Made by a program: the position numbers and the translations under genes. From contig NZ_JAPSLK010000022.1 in assembly GCF_031180885.1 (NCBI RefSeq), positions 1-64,000 of the forward strand: DNA of 64,000 bases, read 5' to 3'. Source of the stretch: Saccharothrix sp. Lineage in GTDB: Bacteria > Actinomycetota > Actinomycetes > Mycobacteriales > Pseudonocardiaceae. The notes below the pieces were generated by a model that was not told where the DNA came from, made no database searches, and worked only from the letters and a program-made list of their open reading frames with translations. Shown in pieces: positions 55,123 to 63,726 of the stretch (position 1 is the first letter of the stretch; each line of letters begins with the position of its first letter).

Positions 55123-58100
55123 GTGGTGCGGGTGGGGTTCGACAGTCGGCCGGAGTTGCCCTGGAACGAGTTGGAACGGGCGTTGTCCGGGCGGGTCGAC
55201 GGCGAGGGGCGGCGGTCGGCCGGGCCGCGCGGGGTCGACGGGTACGCGCGGGCCGGGGACCTGCTCGACCGGCGGGTCACGCGGGAAGCGCCCAACGCCC
55301 GGCGCGTCCCGTACGCGGAACTGCACTGCCACTCGAACTTCAGCTTCCTGGACGGGGCGAGCCACCCCGAGGAACTGGTGGAGGAGGCCGCGCGGCTCGG
55401 GCTGGACGCGGTGACGTTGACCGACCACGACGGGATGTACGGGGTGGTCCGGTTCGCGGAGGCCGCCCGTGACCTGGGGGTGCACACCGCCTACGGAGCG
55501 GAGTTGAGCCTGGGGTTGTCGGGGCCGCAGAACGGGGTGCCCGACCCGGAAGGGGAGCACCTGCTGCTGGTGGCGCGCGGCCCGGAGGGGTACCGGCGGC
55601 TGTGTTCGGTGATCTCGTCGGCGCACCTGCGGGGCGGGGAGAAGGGCCGTCCGGTCTACGACCTGGAGGAGGTGGTGGACGAACTGGCCGGGCACGTCCT
55701 GGCGTTGACCGGGTGCCGCAAGGGCATGGTGCGCAAGGCGTTGACCGACCACGGGCCGTGCGCGGCGGGGGAGCGGCTGGCGTGGCTGGTCGACCGGTTC
55801 GGGCGGCGCAACGTGGCGGTGGAACTCGTGGACCACACGCTGCCCGGCGACTCGCTGCGCAATGACGTGCTGGCCGGGCTGGCGGAGCGGGCCGGGGTGC
55901 CGACGGTGGCGACCAACCAGGTGCACTACGCGCACACCCGGGCGGGGCGGCTGGCGGGGGCGATGGCGGCGGTGCGGGCGCGGCGGTCGTTGGACGAGAT
56001 GGCCGGGTGGTTGCCGCCCTTCGGGGCCGCCGCGCTGCGGTCGGGGATGCAGATGGCGTCGAGGTTCGCCCGGTACCCCGGCGCGGTGACGCGGACGGCG
56101 TTGCTGGCCATGGAGTGCGCGTTCGACCTCCAGGTGGTCGCGCCCAAGCTGCCGCCCTTCCCGGTGGACCCGGGGCACACCGAGGTGTCCTGGCTGCGGA
56201 AACTGACGGCCGAGGGCGCGCGGGACCGCTACGGGCCGCCCGAGGGCAACCCGCGGGCGTACGCGCAGTTGGAGCACGAGTTGGGCGTGATCGAGCGGCT
56301 CGACTTCCCCGGCTACTTCCTGATCGTGCACGACATCGTGGAGTTCTGCCGCCGCAACGACATCCTGTGCCAGGGTAGGGGTTCGGCGGCCAACTCCGCG
56401 GTCTGCTACGCGCTCGGCGTGACCAACGTGGACCCGGTGCGCTGGGACCTGCTGTTCGAGCGGTTCCTGTCGGTGGAGCGGGACGGGCCGCCGGACATCG
56501 ACATCGACATCGAGTCCGACCGGCGCGAGGAGGTCATCCAGTACGTCTACGAAAAACACGGCAGGCGGCATTCCGCGCAGGTCGCCAACGTCATCACCTA
56601 CCGGGCGAAGTCGGCGATCCGCGACGCCGCCCGCGCCCTCGGGTTCCCGCCCGGCACGCAGGACGCGTGGAGCAGGAACATCGACGGCTGGGGCACCGTG
56701 CACAGCGCCGCCGCCGAACACCGCGACAGCCCGACCCCGATCCCCGCCGCGGTGTGGCGGCTGGCCGCCCAGTTCGAGGGCTTCCCCCGGCACCTGGGCA
56801 TCCACTCCGGTGGCATGGTCATCTGCGACCGCCCGGTGTCCGAGGTGGTGCCGGTCGAACACGCCCGGATGCCCGGCCGGACCGTGCTCCAGTGGGACAA
56901 GGACGACTGCGCCACCGCCGGCCTGGTCAAGTTCGACCTCCTGGGGCTCGGGATGCTCTCCGCGGTCCGCTACGCCCGTGACCTGATCGCCGAACACGAC
57001 GGCGTCCACGTCGACCTCGCCCACCTCGACCTGGCCGACCCGCACGTGTACGACATGCTGTGCGCCGCCGACACGGTCGGGGTGTTCCAGGTCGAGTCCC
57101 GCGCCCAGATGGCCACCCTGCCCCGCCTCAAACCGCGCACCTTCTGGGACCTCGCCGTCGAAGTCGCGCTGATCCGCCCCGGCCCCATCCAGGGCGGCTC
57201 CGTGCACCCCTACATCCGCCGCCGGCAGGGCGAACCCTGGCAGCACGACCACCCGCTCCTCGCCCGTGCCCTGGACAAGACCCTCGGCGTGCCGCTGTTC
57301 CAGGAACAGGTCATGCAGATCGCCGTCGACGCCGCCGGGTTCACCCCCGGCGAGGCCGACGAACTGCGCCGTGCCATGGGCTCCAAGCGTGCACTGTCCA
57401 AAATGGACCGACTACGGGACCGGTTCTACCGGGGTGCGGCTGCGAACGGCATCCACGGCGACCTTGCCGACAAGATCTTCCTCCAGGTCCAGGCCTTCAG
57501 CGGCTACGGCTTCCCCCAGAGCCACGCGCTCGCGTTCGCCCACCTGGTGTTCACCAGCGCTTGGCTCAAGCGCTACCACCCCGCCGCGTTCTGCGCCGCC
57601 CTGCTCCGCGCCCAGCCGATGGGGTTCTACACGCCCCAGTCCCTGGTCGCCGACGCCCGCCGCCACGGCGTCAACGTCCGCCGGGCGGAGATCAACACCA
57701 GCCAGGCCCACGCTGTTCTGGAACCCGACCCCACCAGCACCGGCGGCCACGCCATCCGCCTGGGCCTGGCCGGCGTCCGCACCCTCGGAGACGACCTGGC
57801 CACCCTCATCGCCACCCACCGCGCCGCCCACGGCCCCTACACCAGCCTCGACGACCTGGCCCGCCGCACCCACCTGACCACCCCCCAACTGGAAGCCCTG
57901 GCCACCGCCGGCGCGTTGGCCGACCTCGAACCCGACCGCCGAGCCGCCCTCTGGAAAGCCGGCGCCGCCGCCCGCGAACACCCCACCACCCTCCCCGGCA
58001 CGGCGAGCGTCACCACCGCCCCCGCCCTCCCCGGCATGACCGCGTGGGAACTCGTGATCGCGGACCTGTGGGGCACCGGCATCACCCCCGACACCCACCC

Positions 58101-58449
58101 CATCCACCTGGTCCGCACCTACCTCGACTCCCTCGGCGCCCTCCCGGCTGATCGGTTGGCCCACGTCCCCGACGGCACCCGCGTCCGCGTCGGCGGCGTC
58201 GTCACCCACCGCCAACGCCCCGGCACCGCCGGTGGCATCACGTTCCTGAACCTGGAAGACGAAACCGGCATGACCAACGTCGTCATCAGCGTCGGCCTGT
58301 GGACCCTCCACAAGAACACCGCCCGCAACGCCAACGCCCTGCTCGTCAGGGGCATCGTCGAAAACGCCACCGGCGCCGTCAACCTCGTCGCCGACCACCT
58401 CCAACCCCTCGACCTCCGCTTGGCCCTGAAGTCCCGCGACTTCCGGTGA
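55123..58449 (+). CDS. dnaE2: Error-prone DNA polymerase DnaE2 (ImuC)
   Basis: An 1108-aa C-family polymerase for damage-induced mutagenic translesion synthesis. The PHP domain starts at AELHCHSNFSFLDGASHPEE (about 65-270). The palm carries catalytic aspartates in PDIDIDIESD (D458, D460, D462). The helix-hairpin-helix region and C-terminal OB domain (VRVGGVVTHRQRPGTAGGIT) complete the DnaE2 architecture. GTG 55123 is taken as start. The SOS box upstream implies LexA control. The usual partners imuA'/imuB are not in the window. Confidence 0.93.
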   Translation: MVRVGFDSRPELPWNELERALSGRVDGEGRRSAGPRGVDGYARAGDLLDRRVTREAPNARRVPYAELHCHSNFSFLDGASHPEELVEEAARLGLDAVTLTDHDGMYGVVRFAEAARDLGVHTAYGAELSLGLSGPQNGVPDPEGEHLLLVARGPEGYRRLCSVISSAHLRGGEKGRPVYDLEEVVDELAGHVLALTGCRKGMVRKALTDHGPCAAGERLAWLVDRFGRRNVAVELVDHTLPGDSLRNDVLAGLAERAGVPTVATNQVHYAHTRAGRLAGAMAAVRARRSLDEMAGWLPPFGAAALRSGMQMASRFARYPGAVTRTALLAMECAFDLQVVAPKLPPFPVDPGHTEVSWLRKLTAEGARDRYGPPEGNPRAYAQLEHELGVIERLDFPGYFLIVHDIVEFCRRNDILCQGRGSAANSAVCYALGVTNVDPVRWDLLFERFLSVERDGPPDIDIDIESDRREEVIQYVYEKHGRRHSAQVANVITYRAKSAIRDAARALGFPPGTQDAWSRNIDGWGTVHSAAAEHRDSPTPIPAAVWRLAAQFEGFPRHLGIHSGGMVICDRPVSEVVPVEHARMPGRTVLQWDKDDCATAGLVKFDLLGLGMLSAVRYARDLIAEHDGVHVDLAHLDLADPHVYDMLCAADTVGVFQVESRAQMATLPRLKPRTFWDLAVEVALIRPGPIQGGSVHPYIRRRQGEPWQHDHPLLARALDKTLGVPLFQEQVMQIAVDAAGFTPGEADELRRAMGSKRALSKMDRLRDRFYRGAAANGIHGDLADKIFLQVQAFSGYGFPQSHALAFAHLVFTSAWLKRYHPAAFCAALLRAQPMGFYTPQSLVADARRHGVNVRRAEINTSQAHAVLEPDPTSTGGHAIRLGLAGVRTLGDDLATLIATHRAAHGPYTSLDDLARRTHLTTPQLEALATAGALADLEPDRRAALWKAGAAAREHPTTLPGTASVTTAPALPGMTAWELVIADLWGTGITPDTHPIHLVRTYLDSLGALPADRLAHVPDGTRVRVGGVVTHRQRPGTAGGITFLNLEDETGMTNVVISVGLWTLHKNTARNANALLVRGIVENATGAVNLVADHLQPLDLRLALKSRDFR

Positions 58450-58464
58450 ACGTGAACGGAGCGG

Positions 58465-58875
58465 TCAGTCCAGGACGGCGTACGCCTCGACCTCCACGAG
58501 CACGTCCGGTTCGAACAGGTAGTCCACCCCGATCGCCGACAGCGGCGGCAGCGGGCGTGGCAGGCCGAGTTCGGTGGAGACCCGTTCGATGCCCGCGACG
58601 AAGTCGTCGTACTTGTCCGGACTCCACCGGGTGACGAAGAACCGCAACCGGACGACGTCGGCGAAGGACGCCCCGGCCCCGGCCAGGCCCCGTGCGGTGT
58701 TGCGCAACGCCTGGGCGACCTGCCCGGCAAGGTCGTCGGTGGCGACGGGGTTGCCCTCGGCGTCACGGGCGATCTGCCCGGCCACGTGCACGTGGCGGGT
58801 GCCGGTGGCGACCGAGACGTGGTGGTAGGGGACGGGGGCGAACATGCCTTCGGGTGTCGACAACCGCACTGCCAT
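58465..58875 (-). CDS. RidA-family protein (HxlR-linked)
   Basis: A 136-aa Rid protein starting MAVRLSTPEGMFAPVPYHHV, with GQIARDAEGN and ADVVRLRFFVTRWSPDKYDD. It lies divergent to an HxlR regulator across 71 bases with a dyad operator, suggesting it is the regulator's target. Its end is 15 bases from the convergent dnaE2 stop. The AAAGGTCACCC ribosome-binding region is good. Confidence 0.88.
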   Translation of the reverse strand: MAVRLSTPEGMFAPVPYHHVSVATGTRHVHVAGQIARDAEGNPVATDDLAGQVAQALRNTARGLAGAGASFADVVRLRFFVTRWSPDKYDDFVAGIERVSTELGLPRPLPPLSAIGVDYLFEPDVLVEVEAYAVLD

Positions 58876-58890
58876 GGGTGACCTTTCGTA

Positions 58891-58918
58891 GTAGGTATCC
58901 GATGTCTACCTGGTATCG
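58891..58918. promoter_or_regulatory. Dyad operator between RidA and HxlR genes
   Basis: AGGTA (58893-58897) and TACCT (58907-58911) form an inverted repeat. GGTATC also recurs as a direct repeat at 58894 and 58912. This is a plausible HxlR binding site controlling both divergent genes. Confidence 0.45.
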
Positions 58919-58946
58919 AAAGGGCACTTCAACGAGACTAGGTGTC

Positions 58947-59309
58947 ATGCCGGAAACCACCCCCGCCCTCACCGAACGCCACCGCGAACTGCTGGACGAG
59001 GTCCTGGACAAGTGGTCGCTCCAGGTCCTCGACGCGTTGTGCGAGAACCCGTTGCGGTTCAACGGACTTCGCCGGGCGATCCCGGTGGTGACGCAGAAGT
59101 CGCTGACCGCGGCCCTGCGGAGGTTGGAACGCAACGGGATGGTGGAACGGGTCGTGATCGACACCCGGCCGGTCGCGGTGGAGTACCGCATCACGGTGTT
59201 GGGCAGGTCGTTGCAGGACCTGGTGGACGCGCTCCTGCACTGGACCACCACGACGCTGGACGAGGTCGACGCGGCCCGAGCCCGCTTCGACGCCCGGACG
59301 GGCCGCTGA
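58947..59309 (+). CDS. HxlR-family winged-helix regulator
   Basis: A 120-aa regulator with the HxlR fold: DKWSLQVLDALCENPLRFNG, LRRAIPVVTQKSLTAALRRL and RNGMVERVVIDTRPVAVEY. It has no signal-sensing cysteine near the N-terminus, unlike HypR/YodB-type members, though Cys lies in ALCENP. It is divergent from the RidA gene, which it probably regulates. Confidence 0.9.
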   Translation: MPETTPALTERHRELLDEVLDKWSLQVLDALCENPLRFNGLRRAIPVVTQKSLTAALRRLERNGMVERVVIDTRPVAVEYRITVLGRSLQDLVDALLHWTTTTLDEVDAARARFDARTGR

Positions 59310-59334
59310 ACCACTCGGACATCAAGAGCTTGTC

Positions 59335-59795
59335 TCACGCACGATGGTCATCCGGGGCGCGAGCGGGCGCCGCTCCGCCACCGCCCCCCCGGTCGGTCGG
59401 CGCGCCGCCGACCGGGACCACCGGCACACCGGTGATCAGGAAGTCCGGGTCGCCCGCCCCGATCGCGTGCCACACGCGCTCGCGGTGCGGGACCGGCGGG
59501 GGACCCGGTGCAGCGACGCGGTGAGACCGTGCGCGCGGCAGTGCTCGGCGAACTTCGCGGCGAACGGTTCCGCCGCGTGCTCGGGGATGTCGTACAACCT
59601 GCGCCCGGCCTGGTGGTCGAAGGACCGCGCCGCGGCGTCGGGACCGACGACCTCGAAGTCGACCGCCGCGACACCGGCGGACGCCCCGACCTCATCAGGC
59701 GAGCGCTCCCCGGACCACAACCCGAGGTAGCCGCCATCCACCAGCACGAGCTCCCCGGACGGACAGGTCACCGAGCCGAGCACGCCATCATCCAC
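59335..59795 (-). pseudogene. Frameshifted unidentified gene
   Basis: From about GTG 59795 the frame reads DDGVLGSVTCPSGELVLVDG, then GYLGLWSGERSPDEVG and PEHAAEPFAAKFAEHCRAHG up to LHRVP. After a run of five C (plus-strand CGGGGG near 59498-59503) the same protein clearly continues one frame over as VPHRERVWHAIGAGDPDFLI and TGVPVVPVGGAPTDRG, ending at TGA 59335. One extra base in the homopolymer would restore about 153 codons. The family is unknown to me. Confidence 0.55.
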
Positions 59796-59912
59796 GGCGG
59801 GCAGTCCACGAACCACGCGCACGCGCTGAGGCAGCCACCGCACCTCGCGGCACCACTGCCCTGACCAGCCCGGTCGACGGGGGCGACGGTCCACGGTGGA
59901 ATGATTCCGGCC

Positions 59913-61067
59913 ATGCCGTCGAACACCGCCCGCAGGGTCCGTGCCACCGAGAACTGGTTCGTGCGTGACGGCACGCCGACGATGATCGAAGGTTACGGGT
60001 TCCGCACCCACGTGTTGCCGCGGATGTTGCCGGCACTGGGCTTGGTCACGTTGGCCAGTCTGGTGTGGCTGGTGCCGCTGCGGTCGGCCGGGGGACAGCG
60101 GTGGGCGTTGTTGGCGGGGGTGTTGTTGGCGACGTTGGCCACATGGGTGGCGTTGCGGTTGTTCGTGCGGAGGTTGCCGCGGTTGTCGCGAGGGGCGACG
60201 ATGGGCGTGCTCGCGGTGTACGCGGTGATGCCGGTGGCGGTGCCGTTGTTGCAGCTCGCGGTGGACGACACGGTGACGCCGCCCGGTGGCAGTGCCGTCG
60301 GGCTGCTGGGGTTCGTGATCTTCTTCGCCGCGGTGTTCGTGGGCACGATGCTGTCCACCACCTACGGGCTCGGCACGTTGCTGCGCCGGGCCGTCCGGCA
60401 CGCGGTCAACGACCTGGCCAACAGCGTCCGCCTGCTGGGTCGGGCGCTGCCCGCGATGCTGTTCGTGACCCTGTTCCTGTTCTTCACCGGCGAGCTGTGG
60501 CAGGCGATGAACAACCTCGGCTGGTTCCGGGTGTCCCTGGTCGTCCTGCTGTTCAGCGCGATCACCGTCCTGGCCGCCGCCGCCCGCCTGCGCGACGAGA
60601 TCGGCCGCGTCGAACAGGACCTGCGCCCCGAACGCCTCTCCGCCGCCTGCAAGGGCACCCCGCTGGCCTCCGTCGAGATCACCGAACCGCTCCACGCGAC
60701 CCCGCTCAACGGCCGGCAGAACCGCAACCTGCTGCTCATGCTCGCCACCCGCCAACTCGTCCAGGCGGCCGTGGTGGGGCTGGCGCTGTTCGCGTTCTTC
60801 CTGGTGCTGGGTCTGATCGTGGTCACGCCGGAGACCGCCGAGCAGTGGATCGGCGGCACGCCGACGTTCGCCAAGCTCCTCCCGGGCATCCCGGTGGCCC
60901 TGCTGCGCAACGCGACCCTGTTCGCGGCGTTCGGCAGCATGTACTTCGCCATCACGTCGATGAGCGACGCCGACCACCGCCAGCAGTTCTTCGCCCCGAT
61001 CATCGACGAGGTCGAGCGGACCCTGGCCGTGCGCGCGGTCTACCTGATGACCCTGCGGGCCTCATGA
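59913..61067 (+). CDS. Polytopic membrane protein of unknown function
   Basis: About 384 residues with roughly seven or eight membrane segments in two bundles: an N-terminal one at about 30-150 and a C-terminal one at about 185-340. A charged cytoplasmic stretch RLRDEIGRVEQDLRPERLSA separates the last ones. ATG 59913 (MPSNTARRVRATENWFVRDG) or ATG 59901 may be the start. I recognise it only as a conserved actinobacterial integral membrane protein. The stop overlaps the convergent MerR gene by 6 bases. Confidence 0.75.
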   Translation: MPSNTARRVRATENWFVRDGTPTMIEGYGFRTHVLPRMLPALGLVTLASLVWLVPLRSAGGQRWALLAGVLLATLATWVALRLFVRRLPRLSRGATMGVLAVYAVMPVAVPLLQLAVDDTVTPPGGSAVGLLGFVIFFAAVFVGTMLSTTYGLGTLLRRAVRHAVNDLANSVRLLGRALPAMLFVTLFLFFTGELWQAMNNLGWFRVSLVVLLFSAITVLAAAARLRDEIGRVEQDLRPERLSAACKGTPLASVEITEPLHATPLNGRQNRNLLLMLATRQLVQAAVVGLALFAFFLVLGLIVVTPETAEQWIGGTPTFAKLLPGIPVALLRNATLFAAFGSMYFAITSMSDADHRQQFFAPIIDEVERTLAVRAVYLMTLRAS

Positions 61068-61421
61068 ACCGGGGCGTTCGGTGGCGGTGATGTAGTCGGC
61101 CAGGGCCTGGCGGGAGCGGGTGAGGGAGTCGATCTCGGCGTCCAGGGCTTGCAGGCGGGCGCGCAGGCCGTCGAGGAGTTCGGGGCACGGCTTCAACTCG
61201 GGCACCGGCCCGGTGGTGCACGGCATCATGAAGGCGATGACCTCGGTCGACAGCCCGGCCCCGAGCAGGTTCCGGATCCGGTTCACGGTCACCACGGCGT
61301 CGTCCCCGTACTCCCGGTAACCGGCGGCACTCCGACTCGGCTTCAGCAGGCCCTGCGCCTCGTAGTAGCGCAGCTGGTGCGTGCGGACCCCGGTGCGCCG
61401 GCTCAGCTCCCCGATCAACAC
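61062..61421 (-). CDS. MerR-family transcriptional regulator
   Basis: A 119-aa regulator: the winged HTH starts MLIGELSRRTGVRTHQLRYY, and a dimerisation coiled coil spans about 82-115. Two cysteines (C68, C79) sit in MPCTTGPVPELKPCPE between HTH and coil, where some MerR proteins sense redox or metals. It is divergent from an imine-reductase-like gene whose promoter has the typical MerR dyad. Confidence 0.9.
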   Translation of the reverse strand: MLIGELSRRTGVRTHQLRYYEAQGLLKPSRSAAGYREYGDDAVVTVNRIRNLLGAGLSTEVIAFMMPCTTGPVPELKPCPELLDGLRARLQALDAEIDSLTRSRQALADYITATERPGS

Positions 61422-61433
61422 CCCGGCCTCCTC

Positions 61434-61465
61434 TTGACCTTCATACCGGTGTGAACGTCCATGAT
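61434..61465 (+). promoter_or_regulatory. MerR-type promoter with overlong spacer
   Basis: TTGACC (61434-61439) and CATGAT (61460-61465) are separated by 20 bases. The spacer is filled by the near-perfect dyad TTCATACCGGTGTGAA (61440-61455). This is the architecture that MerR proteins activate by DNA distortion, and it faces the oxidoreductase gene. Confidence 0.7.
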
Positions 61466-61502
61466 CCCCTCATCTGTTCCGACTCCATGGGGGAGCTGAC
61501 CG

Positions 61503-62381
61503 ATGCGAAAAGAGGTCCCGGTGGCCGTGATCGGCCTGGGCCTGATGGGGCAGGCACTGGCCGGGGCGTTCCTGCGCGCCGGACACCCGACGACCGTGTG
61601 GAACCGCACCGCGGCCAAGGCCGACCCGCTGGTTGCGGAGGGTGCGGCGCGGGCCGGGTCGGTGGCGGAGGCCGTGGCCGCCGGCTCGCTGGTGGTCGTG
61701 TGTGTCACGGACTATGCCGCGCTGGCCGGGTTGCGGCCGTTGATCGGTGCTGTGCTCGGCGGAAAAGTACTGGTGAACTTGACTTCGGGGACATCCGAGG
61801 AGGCGCGGGAGGCGGCCGAGTGGGTTGACGCGGTGGGCGCTGAGTACCTGGTCGGGGCGATCATGTCCATGCCGCAGGAGATCGGGACGGCGGAGTCGTT
61901 CATCCTCTACAGCGGGCCGCAGGCGGTTTTCGAGCGGTATGAGGCGGTTTTGCGGGCGCTTGGCGACGGGGTGGTGCACCTCGGGGACGACCACGGTCTG
62001 TCCACTTTGTACGCCGGCGCCGGGGTGAGCCTGATGTGGAGCCTGCTCAACGGGTTCCTGCACGGCGCGGCGCTGCTGGGTGCGGCCGGGGTGGACGCTT
62101 CGGCGTTCGTGCCGTTCGCGCGGCAGAACATCGAGACGGCGGCGGGGTGGTTGGCGGGGTACGCCCGGCAGGTCGACGACGGGGTGTACCCGGCGCTCGA
62201 CGCGACGATCGAGAGTCACGCGGCGGCGATGGGGATGTTGGTCCACGAGAGCGAGGTGGCCGGGGTGAACGCGAGCCTGCCGAGGTTCGTCAAGGACTTG
62301 GCCGACCGTGCGATCGCCGAGGGGCACGGCGGAAACGGCTATGCCGCGATGGTGGAGGTGTTCCGCAAGCCGCGCGTTTAG
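61503..62381 (+). CDS. NADPH-dependent imine-reductase-like oxidoreductase
   Basis: A 292-aa protein of the beta-hydroxyacid dehydrogenase/imine reductase superfamily. The Rossmann domain has VAVIGLGLMGQALAGAFLRA and WNRTAAKA (NADPH-type). The all-alpha domain contains GDDHGLSTLYAGAGVSLMWS and SLPRFVKDLADRAIAEGHG, as in IREDs. The usual Lys of hydroxyacid dehydrogenases is absent, supporting imine rather than hydroxyacid chemistry. GGGGAG precedes the ATG. It is probably induced by the MerR protein. Confidence 0.85.
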   Translation: MRKEVPVAVIGLGLMGQALAGAFLRAGHPTTVWNRTAAKADPLVAEGAARAGSVAEAVAAGSLVVVCVTDYAALAGLRPLIGAVLGGKVLVNLTSGTSEEAREAAEWVDAVGAEYLVGAIMSMPQEIGTAESFILYSGPQAVFERYEAVLRALGDGVVHLGDDHGLSTLYAGAGVSLMWSLLNGFLHGAALLGAAGVDASAFVPFARQNIETAAGWLAGYARQVDDGVYPALDATIESHAAAMGMLVHESEVAGVNASLPRFVKDLADRAIAEGHGGNGYAAMVEVFRKPRV

Positions 62382-62384
62382 GCT

Positions 62385-62939
62385 TCACCACCTGAACGTG
62401 AACTGGTACCAGGGGCCGTCGATCGGGACGTAGTAGTAGCCGTCGCCGGTCGCGTCCTTCGGCCGTTCGCCGGGGCAGTGGGCGAAACCCGTGGAGGCGA
62501 ACAAGCCGCCGGCGCCGTCGACGTCGATCAGGGCGCAGTGCTGGTCGCGCGAGGTGCCGGTGACCGGGTAGATGCCCACCTGGCGCTCGGCCCGCCGCGG
62601 CTGCTCCGCGGCCAGCGCCTCCAGCGCGGGGCGGTGCAGGTGGAACATGAGGCGCTCGACGGGGCCGGACCCGCCGAGCGCCAACGCGGCCAGCAACGGC
62701 ACCAGGGCCAGCGGCCACAGGCGGACCACCGTGCGCCACCGGGGAGGCGGCAGGTCCAGCAGGGCGGACAGACCGATGCCGAAGGCCACCACCAGCACGA
62801 GCATCCACAGGTACAAGGAGGAGATGGTCGCGGTGAAGTGCCCGCCGGGCATGCTGACCGACCAGAGGAACCACAGCGTCGCCACCGCGGCCAACCCGAC
62901 CGGCAACCACAGCCGCACCCGACTCCAGTTGATCGTCAC
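62385..62939 (-). CDS. Small membrane protein of unknown function
   Basis: A 184-aa protein with three membrane segments (about 11-30, 36-64 and 79-96) followed by a soluble C-terminal domain with a GYYYVPIDGPWYQFTF ending. GTG start overlaps the NIPSNAP gene stop (GTGA), so the two are coupled. I do not recognise its family. Confidence 0.75.
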   Translation of the reverse strand: MTINWSRVRLWLPVGLAAVATLWFLWSVSMPGGHFTATISSLYLWMLVLVVAFGIGLSALLDLPPPRWRTVVRLWPLALVPLLAALALGGSGPVERLMFHLHRPALEALAAEQPRRAERQVGIYPVTGTSRDQHCALIDVDGAGGLFASTGFAHCPGERPKDATGDGYYYVPIDGPWYQFTFRW

Positions 62940-63643
62940 GTGCGCAAGGACGCATGGCCCGCGCGCGGGTTGCTCAGGAATCCGGCGGTGGGGGACAGTC
63001 TCAGGTGCTGGGTTCGACTCACCCGGTCGGTCAGGTCCGGTGGCACCTGCTGCCACACTTCCGCGAGTCGCCGCTCGTGCTCCCGGTGGTGCTCCTCGTC
63101 GGGGAACGCCGCCAGCCACACGAACACGTTCTCCCCGGTGCGCACCGGCAGCGCGGGGTAGGTGTTCTCCGCCGGTTCGGTCCGGAAGCAGGCCAGGGGC
63201 GGTGCGCCGGTCGCGGCCAGCACGGGTGCCACGGTCTCCTCGAAGAACCCGACGAACTCGTCCGCGTCGGTCGCCAGGTGGTAGACGGTGATCGCCACCC
63301 GCGTCGACCCCGGCGGCATGATCGGTCCGGAGAACGAGGTGGGGCGCAGGAGCAGGGCGTCGCTGGTGTCGAGCATGGTGGCCCGCGCGGCGGCGCTGTG
63401 CTCGCGCCACGCGGCTCCGTGGACGTAGAAGGCGGTCAGCGCCTCGCGCCGGGCGTCCATGTCCGGGAACGCCCGCAGCCACACGAACCGGTCCGGGCGG
63501 TCTTCGTCGCGGAACCGGCCGAGGACGCGGATCCCGACCTCCTCCTGGGTCGTCACGAACTCCCGGTCGAACAACTCGATCAACACGTCCCGCTGCCCGG
63601 GACGCAAGGTGTACTGCCGCAACTCGACGACGTTCAGGTTCAC
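62936..63643 (-). CDS. NIPSNAP-family protein
   Basis: A 235-aa protein with two ferredoxin-like NIPSNAP repeats. The first begins VVELRQYTLRPGQRDVLIEL (about 5-110). The second, about 112-215, includes VYHLATDADEFVGFFEETVA. This fold is shared with small dimeric alpha-beta barrel proteins; no catalytic role is established for most bacterial members. It is first in a two-gene unit with the small membrane protein and is divergent from the GlxA-type gene. Confidence 0.85.
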   Translation of the reverse strand: MNLNVVELRQYTLRPGQRDVLIELFDREFVTTQEEVGIRVLGRFRDEDRPDRFVWLRAFPDMDARREALTAFYVHGAAWREHSAAARATMLDTSDALLLRPTSFSGPIMPPGSTRVAITVYHLATDADEFVGFFEETVAPVLAATGAPPLACFRTEPAENTYPALPVRTGENVFVWLAAFPDEEHHREHERRLAEVWQQVPPDLTDRVSRTQHLRLSPTAGFLSNPRAGHASLRT

Positions 63644-63726
63644 GCCGGAGACGGTGCCGGCGCGACCCGGCGACCACGAGTGGCAGGACTTCCACTATTC
63701 GCACGATTCCTGCCAGACTCGGGCGC

